This document shows, one piece after another, positions 24,021 to 35,745 of a stretch of DNA of 64,000 nucleotides. The notes beneath the pieces are model-generated. The model ran no database searches. It was not told the origin of the DNA and worked only from the letters and a program-made list of their open reading frames with translations. Each line of letters opens with the position of its first letter. Positions within the stretch are counted from its first letter, which is position 1. Source of the stretch: Agrypnia vestita (lineage: Eukaryota; Arthropoda; Insecta; Trichoptera; Phryganeidae); NCBI GenBank assembly GCA_016648135.1, contig JADDOH010010209.1, positions 1 to 64,000 on the forward strand. The letters are read 5' to 3'. The translations under genes and the position numbers were made by a program.

Positions 24021-25446
24021 GACAAAATCCAATTATTGTGTTCTTAGAACATACATATAAAAATACTGCAATATTTATTTTTTAATCTTATATTTTACAC
24101 AGTACATATTAACAATGTGATAACAGAGCATGCAGAAAAAACCAGTTATGATAATAATTTGGTCGTCAAACCTTTTATATATTATAAATAAAAATTTGAG
24201 CATTGAAAATTTTAAGCATTTTTCTTTTCTCAGTAAGGATTTTACTTGTTTTCGAAAATAGTCTTTCTCAGGGCTCCGAAGCTGACGTACGACAAATTTT
24301 TTTATCACTTCAAAAATCTGATATATGTTTATATTCTTCCTTTCTTTCCACCATATTAAAAGGTCTCCTTTCCTTCACAGAAGCAGCTCTTTATTATTGA
24401 CTAGTACATGGCGATTCTGAATTTGCAGGAGCTACCCAGTGTGCGATGATATACACTCTCACTTTCTTCATTCTTTAGCCCGCTGTATGCTAAATTATAT
24501 TTACGCTCATCAGAAAAGAAAATTTTCCAATCTAAGTTTTAGCAGCGTAGTAACACCCCCTTTTAACTCCCTCCCACCATAACTTAACTGTCTACACTTA
24601 AAAATTAAGTTTAGTAAATTTATTGCCCTAAAGAAGAAAATCGCTCCCGAAACATGTTGAATTTTTACAATAAAAATGAATTGAGGATAAAACAAAGGGT
24701 TACTTATTTTGAATATAATTTTCATTACATAGTTTCAACTCCAATAATCTCATTTGATTCGTATTTGATAATTTGGAAAAGTGAGAGAACTTCTTTTGCA
24801 ATATTATATAAATTATATAAATTTTCATTGAATTATTTTTGTTATATTAATTTAGCTGATGGGAATGCGCGTTGAAAGCGTTCAGTTGCATTGAAAAATG
24901 CCAGCTACCATATTGCTGTCTTTGTAATTAACAATATCAATAATTTTGCAATCCGCGCCCCAAATTTTTTATCAATTTTCCTTATCTCAATGAAATGTTT
25001 TCCGAGGTATGTCTGAATCCAAATTCCACCCGTTCTAATAAAAATGACCGAAGACTATGACCACTGTTAATAAAATGACATGTAACAGGACATAAAACTC
25101 TCATTAGTTAATGAAGTCCACAAAGCTGTTGTCATTCGAGGGAGAAATAAAGTACATACTCGGGCTTCTACCAAGAAAACCTACTTTTTCTACAATAATC
25201 TCGAGGAACTTTTAAAAAATAGGTAGATAATATCTTCTTTAATGGAAGAGAAATAAATATCATCTTTAATGGAAGAAAAATATCTCCTGGGCAGAGAAAA
25301 TAATACATTTTTGAACATTTTATCTTCCAAAATACTAAATGGATTGTATTCTTTTAGAAATGATCAAGAATTGATAACTACCTCTTTGGTGCTCATAAAA
25401 CTGAATGTCTGAGACATGTAGAGTGTTTTTTTAGATACCAATATGG
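24021..25446. other. AT-rich intergenic DNA
   Basis: Contains a local near-duplicate (TATCTTCTTTAATGGAAGAG at 25230 and again at about 25260) and AT-rich open frames without motifs. No gene recognised. Confidence 0.45.
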
Positions 25447-25627
25447 CAGGGGCGTGCAGTGGGAACATCGCAGCATGACTTTTACGTTACCAATTATTCT
25501 ATCACAATTATTATCATAGTATTAATATTTAGATATGCCATAATAATCTGTTGCATAAATATTTAATTTCTATTTTTTTCCAAAATATATGTTTACAAAA
25601 AAGTCATATGCTTCAATGTTCCCACTG
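25447..25627. mobile_element. hAT-type MITE, copy 2
   Basis: Left end CAGGGGCGTGCAGTGGGAAC, right end shortened to TGCTTCAATGTTCCCACTG. Flanked by CAATATGG (25439-25446) and CAATATAG (25628-25635), a 7/8 match fitting an 8-bp hAT duplication. Same family as 14088-14294 and the arm fragments around the SINE at 44860-45115. Confidence 0.75.
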
Positions 25628-26211
25628 CAATATAGACACATGTGCATTTCAAAAGTATAAATACAAAGCTTATAAATTATTTTGTATAAAATATTAAACG
25701 GAAGCCTCTTCTCTTGTGAGTTTTCATTTCAAAAACAGTTAGATGTGTGTCAGTGATTACATTTACAAATGAGCAGTCAAATTCAACAGTGGAATAATGA
25801 AAATATACTTATTCATAGTATTTATGAATTGAATAGCATATTAATCTGTGTACATAACAAGATCTTGAATTACTCGGATATCTAATTGACTTTAGTGAAA
25901 AATAGTCTATTGTAATGTACAGGCAGGATATTAGGCCAAATTAGAAAATATTCAGCACTCTCCAATAGTTATCGCAACAGTTTTATATGTTTTTCTCAAA
26001 ATGAGAAGTTTTCATTACGGCGGGATTGTGAACAATTCAAATATGAATCAAATTCATTCGATCTTTATTCTTATTTGTTGGCGAAACCTAATTCTTGACA
26101 GTCCATAGTGGACTGACCAAATTTTTTCAAGGTCATGAAAACCCTGCCTAATTGAGAAACATAAATGTATGAATATTTACATATTACAAATTAATGGTTA
26201 AATTTGACTGT

Positions 26212-26454
26212 TTATGCTTTGTCAAGTTTCTTTTCCTTCTCTGCGCTTCTGATCGCCTCTATCTCCTGCAAGACATTCTGCACATGTATGTGGCTTCTGA
26301 TTCGGCTGATGAGGGTGTCTAAAGCAGCGCCTCCCTCCATCAGAATGCTGAGACTGTGTACGGTGCCCCCGCTTCCCGTCACCCGGTGATCAGTTACTCG
26401 GTCTTGATTGTAATTGTACGTCCGGATTTTCTCATTTCGGAGACCAGAACCAAT
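26212..26454 (-). CDS. mtRF1a exon 3
   Basis: Minus strand: acceptor TTTTAG before ATTGGTTCTG at 26454; stop TAA at 26214-26212. Encodes [25 protein letters not shown] and the helical C-terminus; [14 protein letters not shown] is the typical class I release-factor end. Confidence 0.95.
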   Translation of the reverse strand: MGSGLRNEKIRTYNYNQDRVTDHRVTGSGGTVHSLSILMEGGAALDTLISRIRSHIHVQNVLQEIEAIRSAEKEKKLDKA

Positions 26455-29400
26455 CTAAAAGTAAAAAAATTTAATAATTTTTTTCAAATATGGGATGGAT
26501 ATCTAATTGAGGGAATCTGTGGGGTTGCAGTTTTAATTTAATTTAATTACGAAATAAAGCAAATTAAATGTGATAATGTAATATCTGATAATGTGCGACG
26601 ACAGACGGAATCGCCACCACCGCACGCAGGTCGGGAATTAGGAAGGAAATTTTTTCCTTCACAACCTCCGCCGACAATGATTGATATTCTGACACCCGAG
26701 ATACACTAGGCCAAAGCTAACTACGTCCACAGCTGACAAATTGTACTTACAGCTTTTTCTTGGTATATTGAGTGCGGATTCAATCTCCAATTCTCCTGGC
26801 TTCATCGAATATGGAACAGATCGATCTGTCTCTTCCGAAAGATTACTTGAACTGAGACTGCGGCTACATCGAATTCGGAAACAGATTGATTCATCTATTT
26901 CCGAAAGGCTTAAAACTTGAACACTTGGGATACGTCAGATATCGCAACCACACGAAAAGGAATGCCAATTCTTAGTAGAAAAGACACCCGCGCACACACT
27001 TTCCAACTGTCACTGGTCAGATTTATAAAAGGTTTAAATCCTGGCTAGCGGTTGGCGTAGAATACGTCGGGCGTCAGTTTGGACCAATCAAAATCATTTC
27101 AAAACAATTACCTAATACATATATTATAATAGCCTGGTTACATTTTAATCTAACACATTCTATTCATAATAAAACATATTCTATCACATAAATTTTTAAT
27201 CTGAATGTCTGGCAAAGTGAGCAAAATTCACCATTGATCTTACCTTTTGAATCACATTTTTGTATAGAAAGATATCATAATAAATTTTATTCATCCGGTT
27301 CCATATATTTTGAATATGGATGTCTTATTAAAATGACACAAACTAAATTATTTAATCAATTAATAAATTACCAAATCTACAAGTAATTAGTGAATTATCA
27401 TTTCTGCGAAATTGGCTCCACTTTTGGCAATCAATTATTTGACCTACAGCAGGTAGCTAAAGATGCTACGAGAGCAAAAATAAAAATTGTGAGATACATG
27501 CTAAGGGACATTAAGTAATCATGCTGTGTGGGAATATAATTTTAAAAAGGGAATACATAATTCATAACCACAAAATAACATTTCTTACCTGTGACTTCCT
27601 TAAAGTTCTTTCCTCCAGGTCTTGCTTGTCTGACTGTTGCTGGAAGAGTATCGCTCTTAACTTGGCCATGGCCGTTTTCTTGTTCTTGTGTTGGTCTCTC
27701 TCTGTTTGGCACTCCACAGCGACTCCCGTGGGAAGGTGAACCACTCTAACAGCGCTGTCGGTGGTGTTGACATGCTGGCCACCAGCTCCAGTCGATCGTT
27801 TTGTCTCCACACGAATATCACGATCGGAGATGTCCACTTCTATCTAAAATGACATAAATTCATTATTATATTAAATATGGTAGACTAATGACCGCTTCTT
27901 TTGATACTGGGATATTTCGGGGCCCCAAGATGAAAACTGACCATTTCCTTGTAGTTTCAGACCGCCACTACGAAAAATACAGTAACAGCACTGTATAGAA
28001 TCAAAAATGATTATTTACAAAAGGATGATTTTAGGGATTAAAAGGAAAATCGTTGAAAGGTTGAGCGTGAAAAGGAATTATCATTTCTGCAAATCAGCGA
28101 AGGAAGTCTGTGGCACAGCTAATCAGGGAAGGAAGAAAGGCGGTGGATGGTGGGATGATGACATTAAGGAATTAATGAAAGTGTTACCTTTTGATGAGTG
28201 AATGTGGATGAATTAGCGAGAGTAAAATATTTGTATATTAGTTGTAAAAAAACAGTCAAATCTAGTGTGAAGGAAGGAAAGAGCAGCAGAAAAGAGAGAA
28301 AAAAGAAAATGGCTAAAACTTTCCTTATTAAATATTAATGTGTAAAAATGTGTATTATTATTTACAGGTTAGGGGTTATCCATAAAGTACGTCACACTAA
28401 TTTCGTGATTTTTTGACCCCTTTCCCGTCCTTGTCACAGTTGTTCACATTTGTGAGACCCCCCACTCCCTAGTGTGACGTCACATATTTAGCAATTTTAC
28501 ATTTAGAAATTGACGAATAGACGAAACACTTAGCATTCGATGGATTCACCGTGCGGGTGCCGGGTCCATCGCATTGCAGAGCCGAGAACAGTGCCTGGGA
28601 CCCAGGTGTAGGTTTAAGAGGCCCCCTAACCAAATCCGATAAGACTCCGTTAGTGCCGTTTTCGATACGCATTCTAATATGGAACTTACGGAAGATCTGG
28701 ATAAGCCAAGATCCTTCAGTAAGACGTATAGGGCTTTTGCCGATAAACCTCTCGCGCCTACCTCTATCGCGTACAATTGAACTATATAACTGTTTTTAAT
28801 AAATTGTATTAGATTTTGAAATGTGACATCACGAAACTTAGGACCCCTCCCACCCCTTGTCAGACAATGTCACAATTCGTCAACCCCCTCCCCCCCCCTT
28901 AACGTATGACGTACTTTAGGGATGGCCTCTTATATCAAAATTCAGATTCGAAAGTATGGAAAATTTATTTGGAAAAAATGTAGATCTACAAATGGCCTAC
29001 AACAGAATCATGAGAGGAAGATTATGGAAGGTTCTGTGGCTACAGAGTAAATAGTAAACTGTGGTAGTCAATCATGGGTAGAATTGGTGAACGTTATTGT
29101 GTAAAGCTTCATCACTTAAGCCAGCCATATGATAGGTCGTAAGCCCTATGGACACCCAAAAAACTTCCTTACCTACTTTCTCTTATAAAACAGTAGCTTC
29201 ATCTTTATGGAACATCTATAATATATCTTGAATAGAAAATACATACAGGTACTGCGTGTGTAAGAATCAATGGATCATTCACACCATGGCTTGACATTAC
29301 AAAAGGTGACATTTTTTATATGGATAATTGTATGAAAGAACTGGAATTCATGAATATAGGAGAGAAAATGAGTGATGTATACTGTTTACTGAGTCTAGTA

Positions 29401-30849
29401 AGTCTATGAAATATTCAAGAAAAGTGATCTTATTGTTAACAAGTCAAAAGTGGTGGTATTCGAGAAGAAGGAATGTAAGACAATGTTTGAAATACTTGTT
29501 GGCAATGAATATTTGGAACAAGTAGACGAAATTACGAATTTGGGAAGTACTTTGAATGCAATCATTTCTAATCGGAACATGTCAATCAAGACAAGACTTA
29601 GCGGTACATAATGAAATTCTGGTATCAACACCTATGTAACAAAGTGAAGCCTGGAGCTGGCAGAAGACGAACAAAAGTAAGCTATACACAGTGGAAATGA
29701 AATCACTCAGGCACATTTTCAAATTCCTGAATTATAAAGTAAAGAACGAACAAATTGGGAGAGAATGTAACGCTGATCTTAGCACAGCGAATAGGAAGAA
29801 AGCATAAATGGTTTAACATGTGGAACAAACAAATGAGGATAGAACGGTAAGAAAGATATATAAAGCAAGTGTTGATTGCACCAGAAACAGACGACACATG
29901 CGGAAGACATTGTGTGACCAAGTAAACCAGATCTAGAAGACAGTCCTTTTAAAAAAACTTAACAATTGACAAGCTGCATGAGAAGATGTGGATAAGGAAA
30001 AAGTTGTGTATCAGGAAGAGAAATATAATAAATCTTCAACAATGCTTTGGCACCATTCCGCCGGGTACATTAACATTAAACAAAATTATATGGTTAAGAA
30101 TATAAATATAAAACCTCGGTAGGTTGCAGCATGACGGCTACGCTAACTGTGCTGGTGTGCAACCTCCCTCCCTTCTCCGTGGCCGGCACCCTCTGCACTC
30201 GATGCACCCCGGCCTCCAGCTGCAGGCTTTCAAAGGTGCCCACTCCCGACATGACCACACAGGCTTTCCGCACTCCTCCGATATCCGTCTTGTCCAGCTG
30301 GGTCACTTGGCACTCCCAGCGCTTGTACTCGGCGTACCCCAGGTACATCTCGAACACCTCCTTCGCAAATAGCATGGCTTCTTGACCTCCGACGCCCGCA
30401 GTAACTTCCAAAATCGTATCCGATGGGCCATATTTAATGTTGTCTTCAAACAGAGAATTCAGTAATTTAGCGTCAAGCTCTTTCAAAATATTATCGTAGG
30501 TCTCACGCTCTTCTTTCATCAATTCCCGCATATCTTCATCTTTAGAATCTTCAACATTTAATTCCTCCAAATTTTTTAGGTTATCCAATACGGTTGAACG
30601 TTCTTCTAGTACTTTTACAACAGGTAATAATTCTCTCAGTTTATTTTTCTCTCTTCGATTTATAGACAATTTTGTTTTTAAATCCCAATACTCTGTCTTT
30701 ACATATTCAAAGTATTTCAGCACTGCTGGATCGGATATTTCTAATAAAGGTTTTGTAGAACATAGCCTACACAATACACTAATATTTTGAAAAGGATGGA
30801 AATTCCTTTGGAGTGGATAAATTTTATTGAAGGCTCGAAATAAAATCAT
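26212..30849 (-). CDS. mitochondrial peptide chain release factor 1 (mtRF1a/MTRF1L type)
   Basis: Complete three-exon gene: 30849-30115, 27843-27589 and 26454-26212, all phase 0, giving about 410 aa. It terminates mitochondrial translation by reading UAA/UAG in the mitoribosome A site and hydrolysing peptidyl-tRNA. Residues 1-35 ([20 protein letters not shown]...) are Arg-rich and lack acidic residues, as a mitochondrial presequence. Residues about 36-145 are the helical N-terminal domain. AGVGGQEA (151-158), [20 protein letters not shown] (214-233) and [10 protein letters not shown] (262-271) are RF1 hallmarks; PAT at 222-224 is the stop-codon-reading tripeptide and GGQ at 266-268 the catalytic loop. 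There is no insertion after the PAT loop of the kind seen in vertebrate MTRF1, hence mtRF1a type. The Lys-rich C-terminus ends KEKKLDKA. The start is the first Met and gives the presequence. Confidence 0.95.
26600..27105 (-). repeat. LTR-like dispersed repeat in mtRF1a intron 2, copy 1
   Basis: Read on the minus strand it parallels 40590-40930: CGCTAGCCAGGATTT, then AAGTTTTAAGCCTTTCGGAA and GTTTCCGAATTCGATGTAGC. A TTTATAAAT TATA-like box sits shortly after GCTAGCCAGG. This resembles a solo LTR or another promoter-bearing repeat, but its ends were not defined and no integrase or protease is present. Confidence 0.45.
27589..27843 (-). CDS. mtRF1a exon 2 with GGQ
   Basis: Acceptor CATTTTAG before ATAGAAGTGG at 27843; donor GTAAGA after CAG at 27589. 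Encodes [40 protein letters not shown] and the Lys/Gln-rich helix that follows. 85 codons. Confidence 0.95.
27990..28370. other. mtRF1a intron 1, non-coding
   Basis: AT-rich, purine-biased stretch without recognised motif. The frame at 28007-28201 is regarded as chance or as eroded repeat. Confidence 0.4.
28371..28930. mobile_element. TIR element with AAAGTACGTCA ends, in mtRF1a intron 1
   Basis: Left AGGGGTTATCCATAAAGTAC and, inverted, right AGAGGCCATCCCTAAAGTAC share about 22 of 26 positions; a C-rich tract lies inside both ends. TIRs of this kind are common in insect MITEs; I do not assign a superfamily. A LINE ORF end is embedded at 28530-28790. Confidence 0.65.
28530..28790 (-). mobile_element. 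LINE ORF C-terminal fragment inside a TIR element
   Basis: Minus-strand frame reads [20 protein letters not shown], then [20 protein letters not shown], then [10 protein letters not shown]. The VEVGARGF...LG..R......A...SY.IWL pattern is the end of non-LTR retrotransposon ORFs of the R2-like sort. It is frameshifted or terminated early and embedded in unrelated TIR DNA. Confidence 0.6.
28960..30055 (+). mobile_element. decayed LINE (reverse transcriptase relic) in mtRF1a intron 1
   Basis: Plus-strand fragments in order: [20 protein letters not shown] (RT), [49 protein letters not shown], [40 protein letters not shown], then [10 protein letters not shown]. Stops and frameshifts are frequent. 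The catalytic centre is lost. It is interrupted by a half copy of the snap-back repeat at 29108-29212. The C-terminal part is the same lineage as 8925-9120. Confidence 0.75.
29108..29212. repeat. half copy of the snap-back repeat
   Basis: CACTTAAGCCAGCCATATG...GTAAGCCCTATGGACACCC...TAGCTTCATCTTTATGG matches the right arm of 23929-24020 in order. It splits the LINE at 28960-30055. Confidence 0.6.
30115..30849 (-). CDS. mtRF1a exon 1 with mitochondrial presequence and PAT motif
   Basis: ATG at 30849; 245 codons. The exon ends at GAG (30117-30115) followed by GTTTTA, a weak but GT-starting donor; the exon 2 acceptor restores perfect RF1 homology (...VAVMLQPTE / IEVDISDRD), so the junction is well supported despite the poor donor. 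Confidence 0.93.
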
Positions 30850-31054
30850 TTTATATCTTATTTTTAAAAGTCTAAACTTTGGAATAACATAACCACAAAA
30901 TTCGAAAACTGACAGTTCATTTTGTGTAGAGATTAGAGATGGATCGTTCTTTAAAAAAGCTGTTTTTTTTTTGAACTGTTCACTTTCCTGAACAAATGAA
31001 CTGTTCAGTTCACTTTCACCATCAACCGTTCATTATTGCTTGCCCAACGTAAAT

Positions 31055-32545
31055 TGGCGTGCGGCGAATTTGGAACTAAAACCCGCCCCGCCCGCACCCG
31101 GCGGTAATCCCGCGCCCTGTCATTCAGTTAAATTTCGGGAACTGTGACATCTTGATTATCAATATACACTGAATTATTATGTCCAAAACATCCAAAACAG
31201 TCCGGGATGGTGCATGAACAATTGCCAATGAAGTATTAAAGTTATGCGAAGCTGGCCAAATAATGGACCGATATTACCGTCTGACAGTTTCACAGATAGA
31301 ACGGCCGCCATTACTGCTTGGTTTCTTTAGTGCTGCCCGACCAAATTTTTGTTAAAGGCTACGACACCGGTCACCGGACATTCTGTACAGTAGCCGGCAA
31401 ACATCTTGAAGTTTTACGCATAGTGGGGGGAAGTTTGCGCATGTACCATTCCACCAACGAGACCCAAATTTTGTCTTCTGCTAGGGATGGGCGTTGAATG
31501 GACGGACTAGTTGAAATCAACCGTTGACGTTGCTTCGACGCGTCGACGGTTTACGTTTATCGCATGAACTAGTTGAATTCGTAGACGGTGGACGGCGGAC
31601 GCCGTGGACAGTGGACGATTCGAGATTCAACGTAGTGCAAAGCAACGAGCGAGAGCAAGACAAAACGTCTCCGTTTATTTCTCTCTCATCTCTCGCTGTC
31701 GACTTGTAGATGCCATGGACGTCATAGACGGCTTGACGGGTAATTTCATTTCAACTCTAAAGTACACGACCATAGAGTGCAGATCTGTGTACATGAACTA
31801 TGACACAGACTTGAAATTTGAATGCATGCGTAGGGTGAGATAGGCTTAATAAGCTATTATCTATTATTTTTTACTTGATTTGTGCGATGTGCACGTGCGA
31901 CGGTTCGGTGAATTCCCAATTTTTTCGCTGTATAAAATAAAACAATTCTGTTTAATTATTTTATTTTTTATTGAACTAATATATTACTGCTTACACCTGA
32001 TATTGTTGTGTACACCTACTTCTTTCTTTATTATATATAGAAAGAAGTATATAAAACAATATGTAAAAGCTTATAATGTGCGTAAACAAATAAATAACAA
32101 AATATTTCTTTTTACATATGAGCATAAGTAGCGGTTTTACTTTCTCCGAAACTATATTCTTTCGAACTTCTTTAAATTTTAAAAATTAACGTAATAAAAT
32201 TAGCCAACGGTTGAGCCGTCGAGCAGCGTCGCGTTGAACCGTAGACAGTTGACCATCGTCCCGATGTTTAGATAGAACGTCCGCGACGTCCGCGTAACGA
32301 AGTTGACGCGTCAACTAGTTGACGAATTCAACCAGTTGATCGTCTCGTCGATGGACGGACGTAGACGGTCTCGTTTCGTCGACGGTAAATACGTTGACGA
32401 CCCATCACTATCTTCTGCGCATTCCCCCACTACGCCAAAGAATTTCAAGAAGTTTGCCGGCAACTGTAAATAATGTATTGTGTAATAAATTTACACCCTG
32501 GCAACTTCTGTTACGCGACAGGGACGCCCTCCCTCGCGCGCCAAT
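31055..32545. repeat. inverted-repeat element hosting a hAT insertion
   Basis: Arms 31387-31431 and 32419-32467 are inverted: AGCCGGCAAACATCTTGAAG on the left pairs with CTTCTTGAAATTC-type sequence then GGCGTAGTGGGGGAATGC from the right. Possible outer ends ATTGGCGTGCG and CGCGCGCCAAT. The original spacer is filled by the hAT element at 31482-32410. Confidence 0.6.
31482..32410. mobile_element. 929-bp non-autonomous hAT element
   Basis: TIRs TAGGGATGGGCGTTGA and, inverted from the right, TAGTGATGGGTCGTCAA. Perfect 8-bp target duplication TCTTCTGC at 31474-31481 and 32411-32418. Subterminal regions are packed with GTTGAC/CGTCAAC motifs, probably transposase-binding sites. Short frames inside do not encode a transposase. 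Confidence 0.88.
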
Positions 32546-33379
32546 TTATACTGGTCGCATTCTAGTCGCAAGTAGTTTAGTTAGGTGGTCGTAAATTAAT
32601 TTGGAATTCCTACAGTCGGTATGGAATGCAAGAAAGTTATTTTAATGTGATCCGTTTCATTGATTAATTTAATGTTGTTTATTGGAAATTAACAGTTTCA
32701 CCGTGATTGTTTCGAAATTCTATCAGTCTTAATTGTTAAATTTTTCAAACATAGTTTTATCTTGCAGTGCTTATGGATACAAAATGTTTGGTATCCAAAT
32801 TGTGGTCTTCGGTTATTTCATGGGTTAAATGATTGTCGAGGTTTAATTTTCACATGAAAGTCAATTTACCTTCACAATCTTTAATGTGTCAAGGGGAGCT
32901 GTTTTTTTAAATGATTGAACAGATTATTTTTGTCATTTATTTAACTGATTACGATTATGAAATTTCAGATTTCCTCTTCAAATACCTTTTTTTTGGCTAA
33001 ATGGATTCATGTGATGCGCCGAAAAAACTTCCATCATCCCTCTCCATCTTTCTCTATCCTGACATGTACTCCTTCAATGCCTATGCAAAAAGACTTCCAA
33101 TCAATCAAAATCGGAATATGATATTAAAAGAAAGATTGTTCAATGAATTGTTGAGACAAAACGACCCACGCTTTTAATTTTATTGATATGCCCCTATACT
33201 GTGATCACTTCTAGTACCTACTTGCTGCTGGGCTGTTAATAAATATTTTACCTTTTTAGTCATTTCATTTTTATAACAAGCTTTTAATATTTTTATTATT
33301 TTCTATTTTAAGTCTTCATCATATTTAATATTTTAATCAAATCTAACCTCAGTTAGTTGAAATTAATAAAATGGGTAAG

Positions 33380-33860
33380 CGTGTACGCGCGATAAAAATT
33401 GTACTTCTTTGGCGTGATGTAATAATCGATATTTACAAGATTAAAGTAGCATATAAATACAATAATACGATGTATAGGGAGATGATAAATATAATTATTG
33501 ATTAAACTTTAACGTAGTTTAATTACTAATATTTGTCTTTGAAGTGGTACAAAGTAACTACAGGTTTGCGATAGTTAAAATAAGAGATATCAACGTCTCA
33601 CGACGCTTCGAAGACATTTAACGCCGCAGCATCGCAGACATGTGATACGACAAATAAAAAAACGGGTGCATTTTCAAAAAAGTCCAAGTGCCTACCCACT
33701 TTCATGTTTTCCTGCCTATAACGGTTCCGATTTCAAAAGTTTCAAAGCTATTCAACTTTGAATGAATGAATGTGTTTTTTGTTTTAAAAATGAATATCTG
33801 ACAATTGCATCTTTTTTGCATGGTGACGAACATTTACAAAATCGTAATTCAATAAACAGT
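33380..33860. repeat. dispersed repeat, copy 2
   Basis: Collinear with 20690-21250 over about 450 bp with many substitutions. No coding content recognised. Confidence 0.6.
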
Positions 33861-34189
33861 TCTAGTTTTAAAATCAATAACCGATTGGTATTCGATTCAA
33901 GATGGTCGACAATAGAATTTTTTTTAAATTTATCTTAATTATTTAGTTCCACACATAATGTTGTGTGGGCTAATATATGATTTCACTTAGACATATTGCA
34001 TTCCATCTAATCATTTAAAAGTTTTTAATTTTTTGCACTCCATATTCTTATATTCTCCATGTTTTGAATATCCTTTGGCAGGCTATCGAAGATTTTTATA
34101 CCTTTATACATCATACAATTTTGTTTTTATTTTTCTTTGGTAGTCTTATGTTGTCGCTTCCTGAAAATCCTTATTCAGCTTCATCCTAT

Positions 34190-34500
34190 CATCAAAGTAT
34201 TTGGGTAGGTACTAATCCATGTTTAATTTTAAATATTTGAACCATTACATTATATTTTATTCTTTGATTTACGGTTTCTAGTCCTAGGGCATTCAACATT
34301 TTTGTTATTTTAGTTCTCCTATTACACTTCAGTATTATGCGCATCGCTCTGTTTTGTACTATTTGTAGTTTCTTTAGCATTCCTTCGTTGCTTATAAATA
34401 ATATACTGGAACAATAATCAATGTGCGGGAGAATCATGGTATTGTATATTAATAAACTTTTATTTTTATTTATATATCTTCTTATTCTTCCAAGTAGTTA
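34190..34500 (-). mobile_element. LINE reverse-transcriptase C-terminal fragment
   Basis: Minus-strand frame 34437-34192: MILPHIDYCSSILFISNEGM, then LKKLQIVQNRAMRIILKCNR, then LNALGLETVNQRIKYNVMVQ and KHGLVPTQIL. PHIDYCSSI and LQKLQNRA-RII are characteristic of the thumb/C-terminal part of Jockey/CR1-type ORF2. Confidence 0.78.
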
Positions 34501-34631
34501 ATGAAACGCAAATTAAATTATTATTAAAATAAAATTTAAAAGTCACATTAAAAAAAATACAAACCGAAAGATGTCACCGGCATGTACAATATTCGATAAA
34601 ATAACGGTTCAGAATTTTAAATAATTTTTAA

Positions 34632-35293
34632 GCGCTTGTTTAGACACAGCGGGAACGCGATTTGTGTCATCTGTTCACACAGCCGCGGTTAATAAGCGAT
34701 TTGTGCGCGCGAAAATAAACGTCAGTTTGACAGTTCTGGTGCCGTTCTCCATCTTTGAATATCAGACATATATTCGCTCATTACTTTGTTAACGACGGCC
34801 GTGTTCCATGGCAAGACACATAAATATCATTCTGTCAGTTCATTTTTGGTGAATAAATACCTACTTCTCTAAAATACTCTTTTTCCACCATTTCCAAATA
34901 TCTCCACCAACTCCTGCCAAGCTTGGTTCTTGGCATATTTGAGTAATTCTCACACTATTACAGGTCTTTTCTACCATATTACAGGTCTTTTCTCCACTTC
35001 ATCAATAAAAAATTCAGTGTCAAAGCGATCCATAACCATAGAAAAGAGAATATAATCCACGCGTGCTCATGAAACCGTGCGGTGCCCGCAACGCGACTGA
35101 ACGCTCTCGTAAGGCCCCATAATAATAGGATCGTGCGGGTCTATTTTCTAGCGGTTGGGTTGCGGGCACCGCAGCGGTTGACTAACCGCACGGTTGTGTC
35201 TGAATGATCACATACAAACCTAGGTAAATGAGACCCGCACGGATCTCATGCGATTCTGAATCGGCACGGTTCCCGCTGTGTCTGAACAAGCGC
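34632..35293 (-). mobile_element. Harbinger-like non-autonomous element with MADF relic, copy A
   Basis: TIR GCGCTTGTTTAGACACAGCG at the left, inverted CGCTGTGTCTGAACAAGCGC at the right; flanked by the 3-bp duplication TAA. Same family as 42525-43224 and 58150-58865. The left subterminal segment has lost about 34 bp relative to the others. A TWA 3-bp duplication is typical of PIF/Harbinger. Confidence 0.82.
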
Positions 35294-35384
35294 TAATGCA
35301 TACTGCCGCACGATTAGCAAGTTAAGGTAGCGATCCTATTCTCTAATTTTTAAATCATAGAATAGAGATACTATTTGGATCTAT

Positions 35385-35520
35385 AAAATGCAGACGATTT
35401 CACAAAATTAATGGTTTTTTCATGAGTTTTACGATTTTTGGCCAATTTCGCAATCTTTGATTTTTCGAAATAATTTTTAGTCCTTTCCGGCAAAAATCAA
35501 TACAGTTCATAAAATTCGTT
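35385..35520. repeat. fragment of the pogo-like family
   Basis: ATGGTTTTTTCATGAGTTTT...GCCAATTTCGCAATC matches internal sequence of the elements at 19552-20260 and 37395-37732. No ends are present. Confidence 0.5.
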
Positions 35521-35745
35521 TTTACTCCCTTTATTTTAACTCGTGGCGTCTGGTCGTCTGTCTGTCTGACGAAAAAACTTTGGATCGATTTTTAACCCTT
35601 TTCCCGTGATTCAATCGAGCTGAAACATTGCAAGCAGACTTGTGGCGATGATCAAAATGATCTATGAGATTTTCGTTAAAAAATGAATAATTATAGTATA
35701 ATTTTGGATTTTTCGAAATTTTAATGCTTTTTTTTTTCAAATTGG
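35521..35745. repeat. ACTCCCTTT-ended MITE-like repeat, copy 2
   Basis: Starts TACTCCCTTTATTTTAACTC and contains CGTGATTCAATCGAGCTGAA followed by CAGACTTGTGG, as in 17967-18166. The right end is not clear. Confidence 0.6.
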
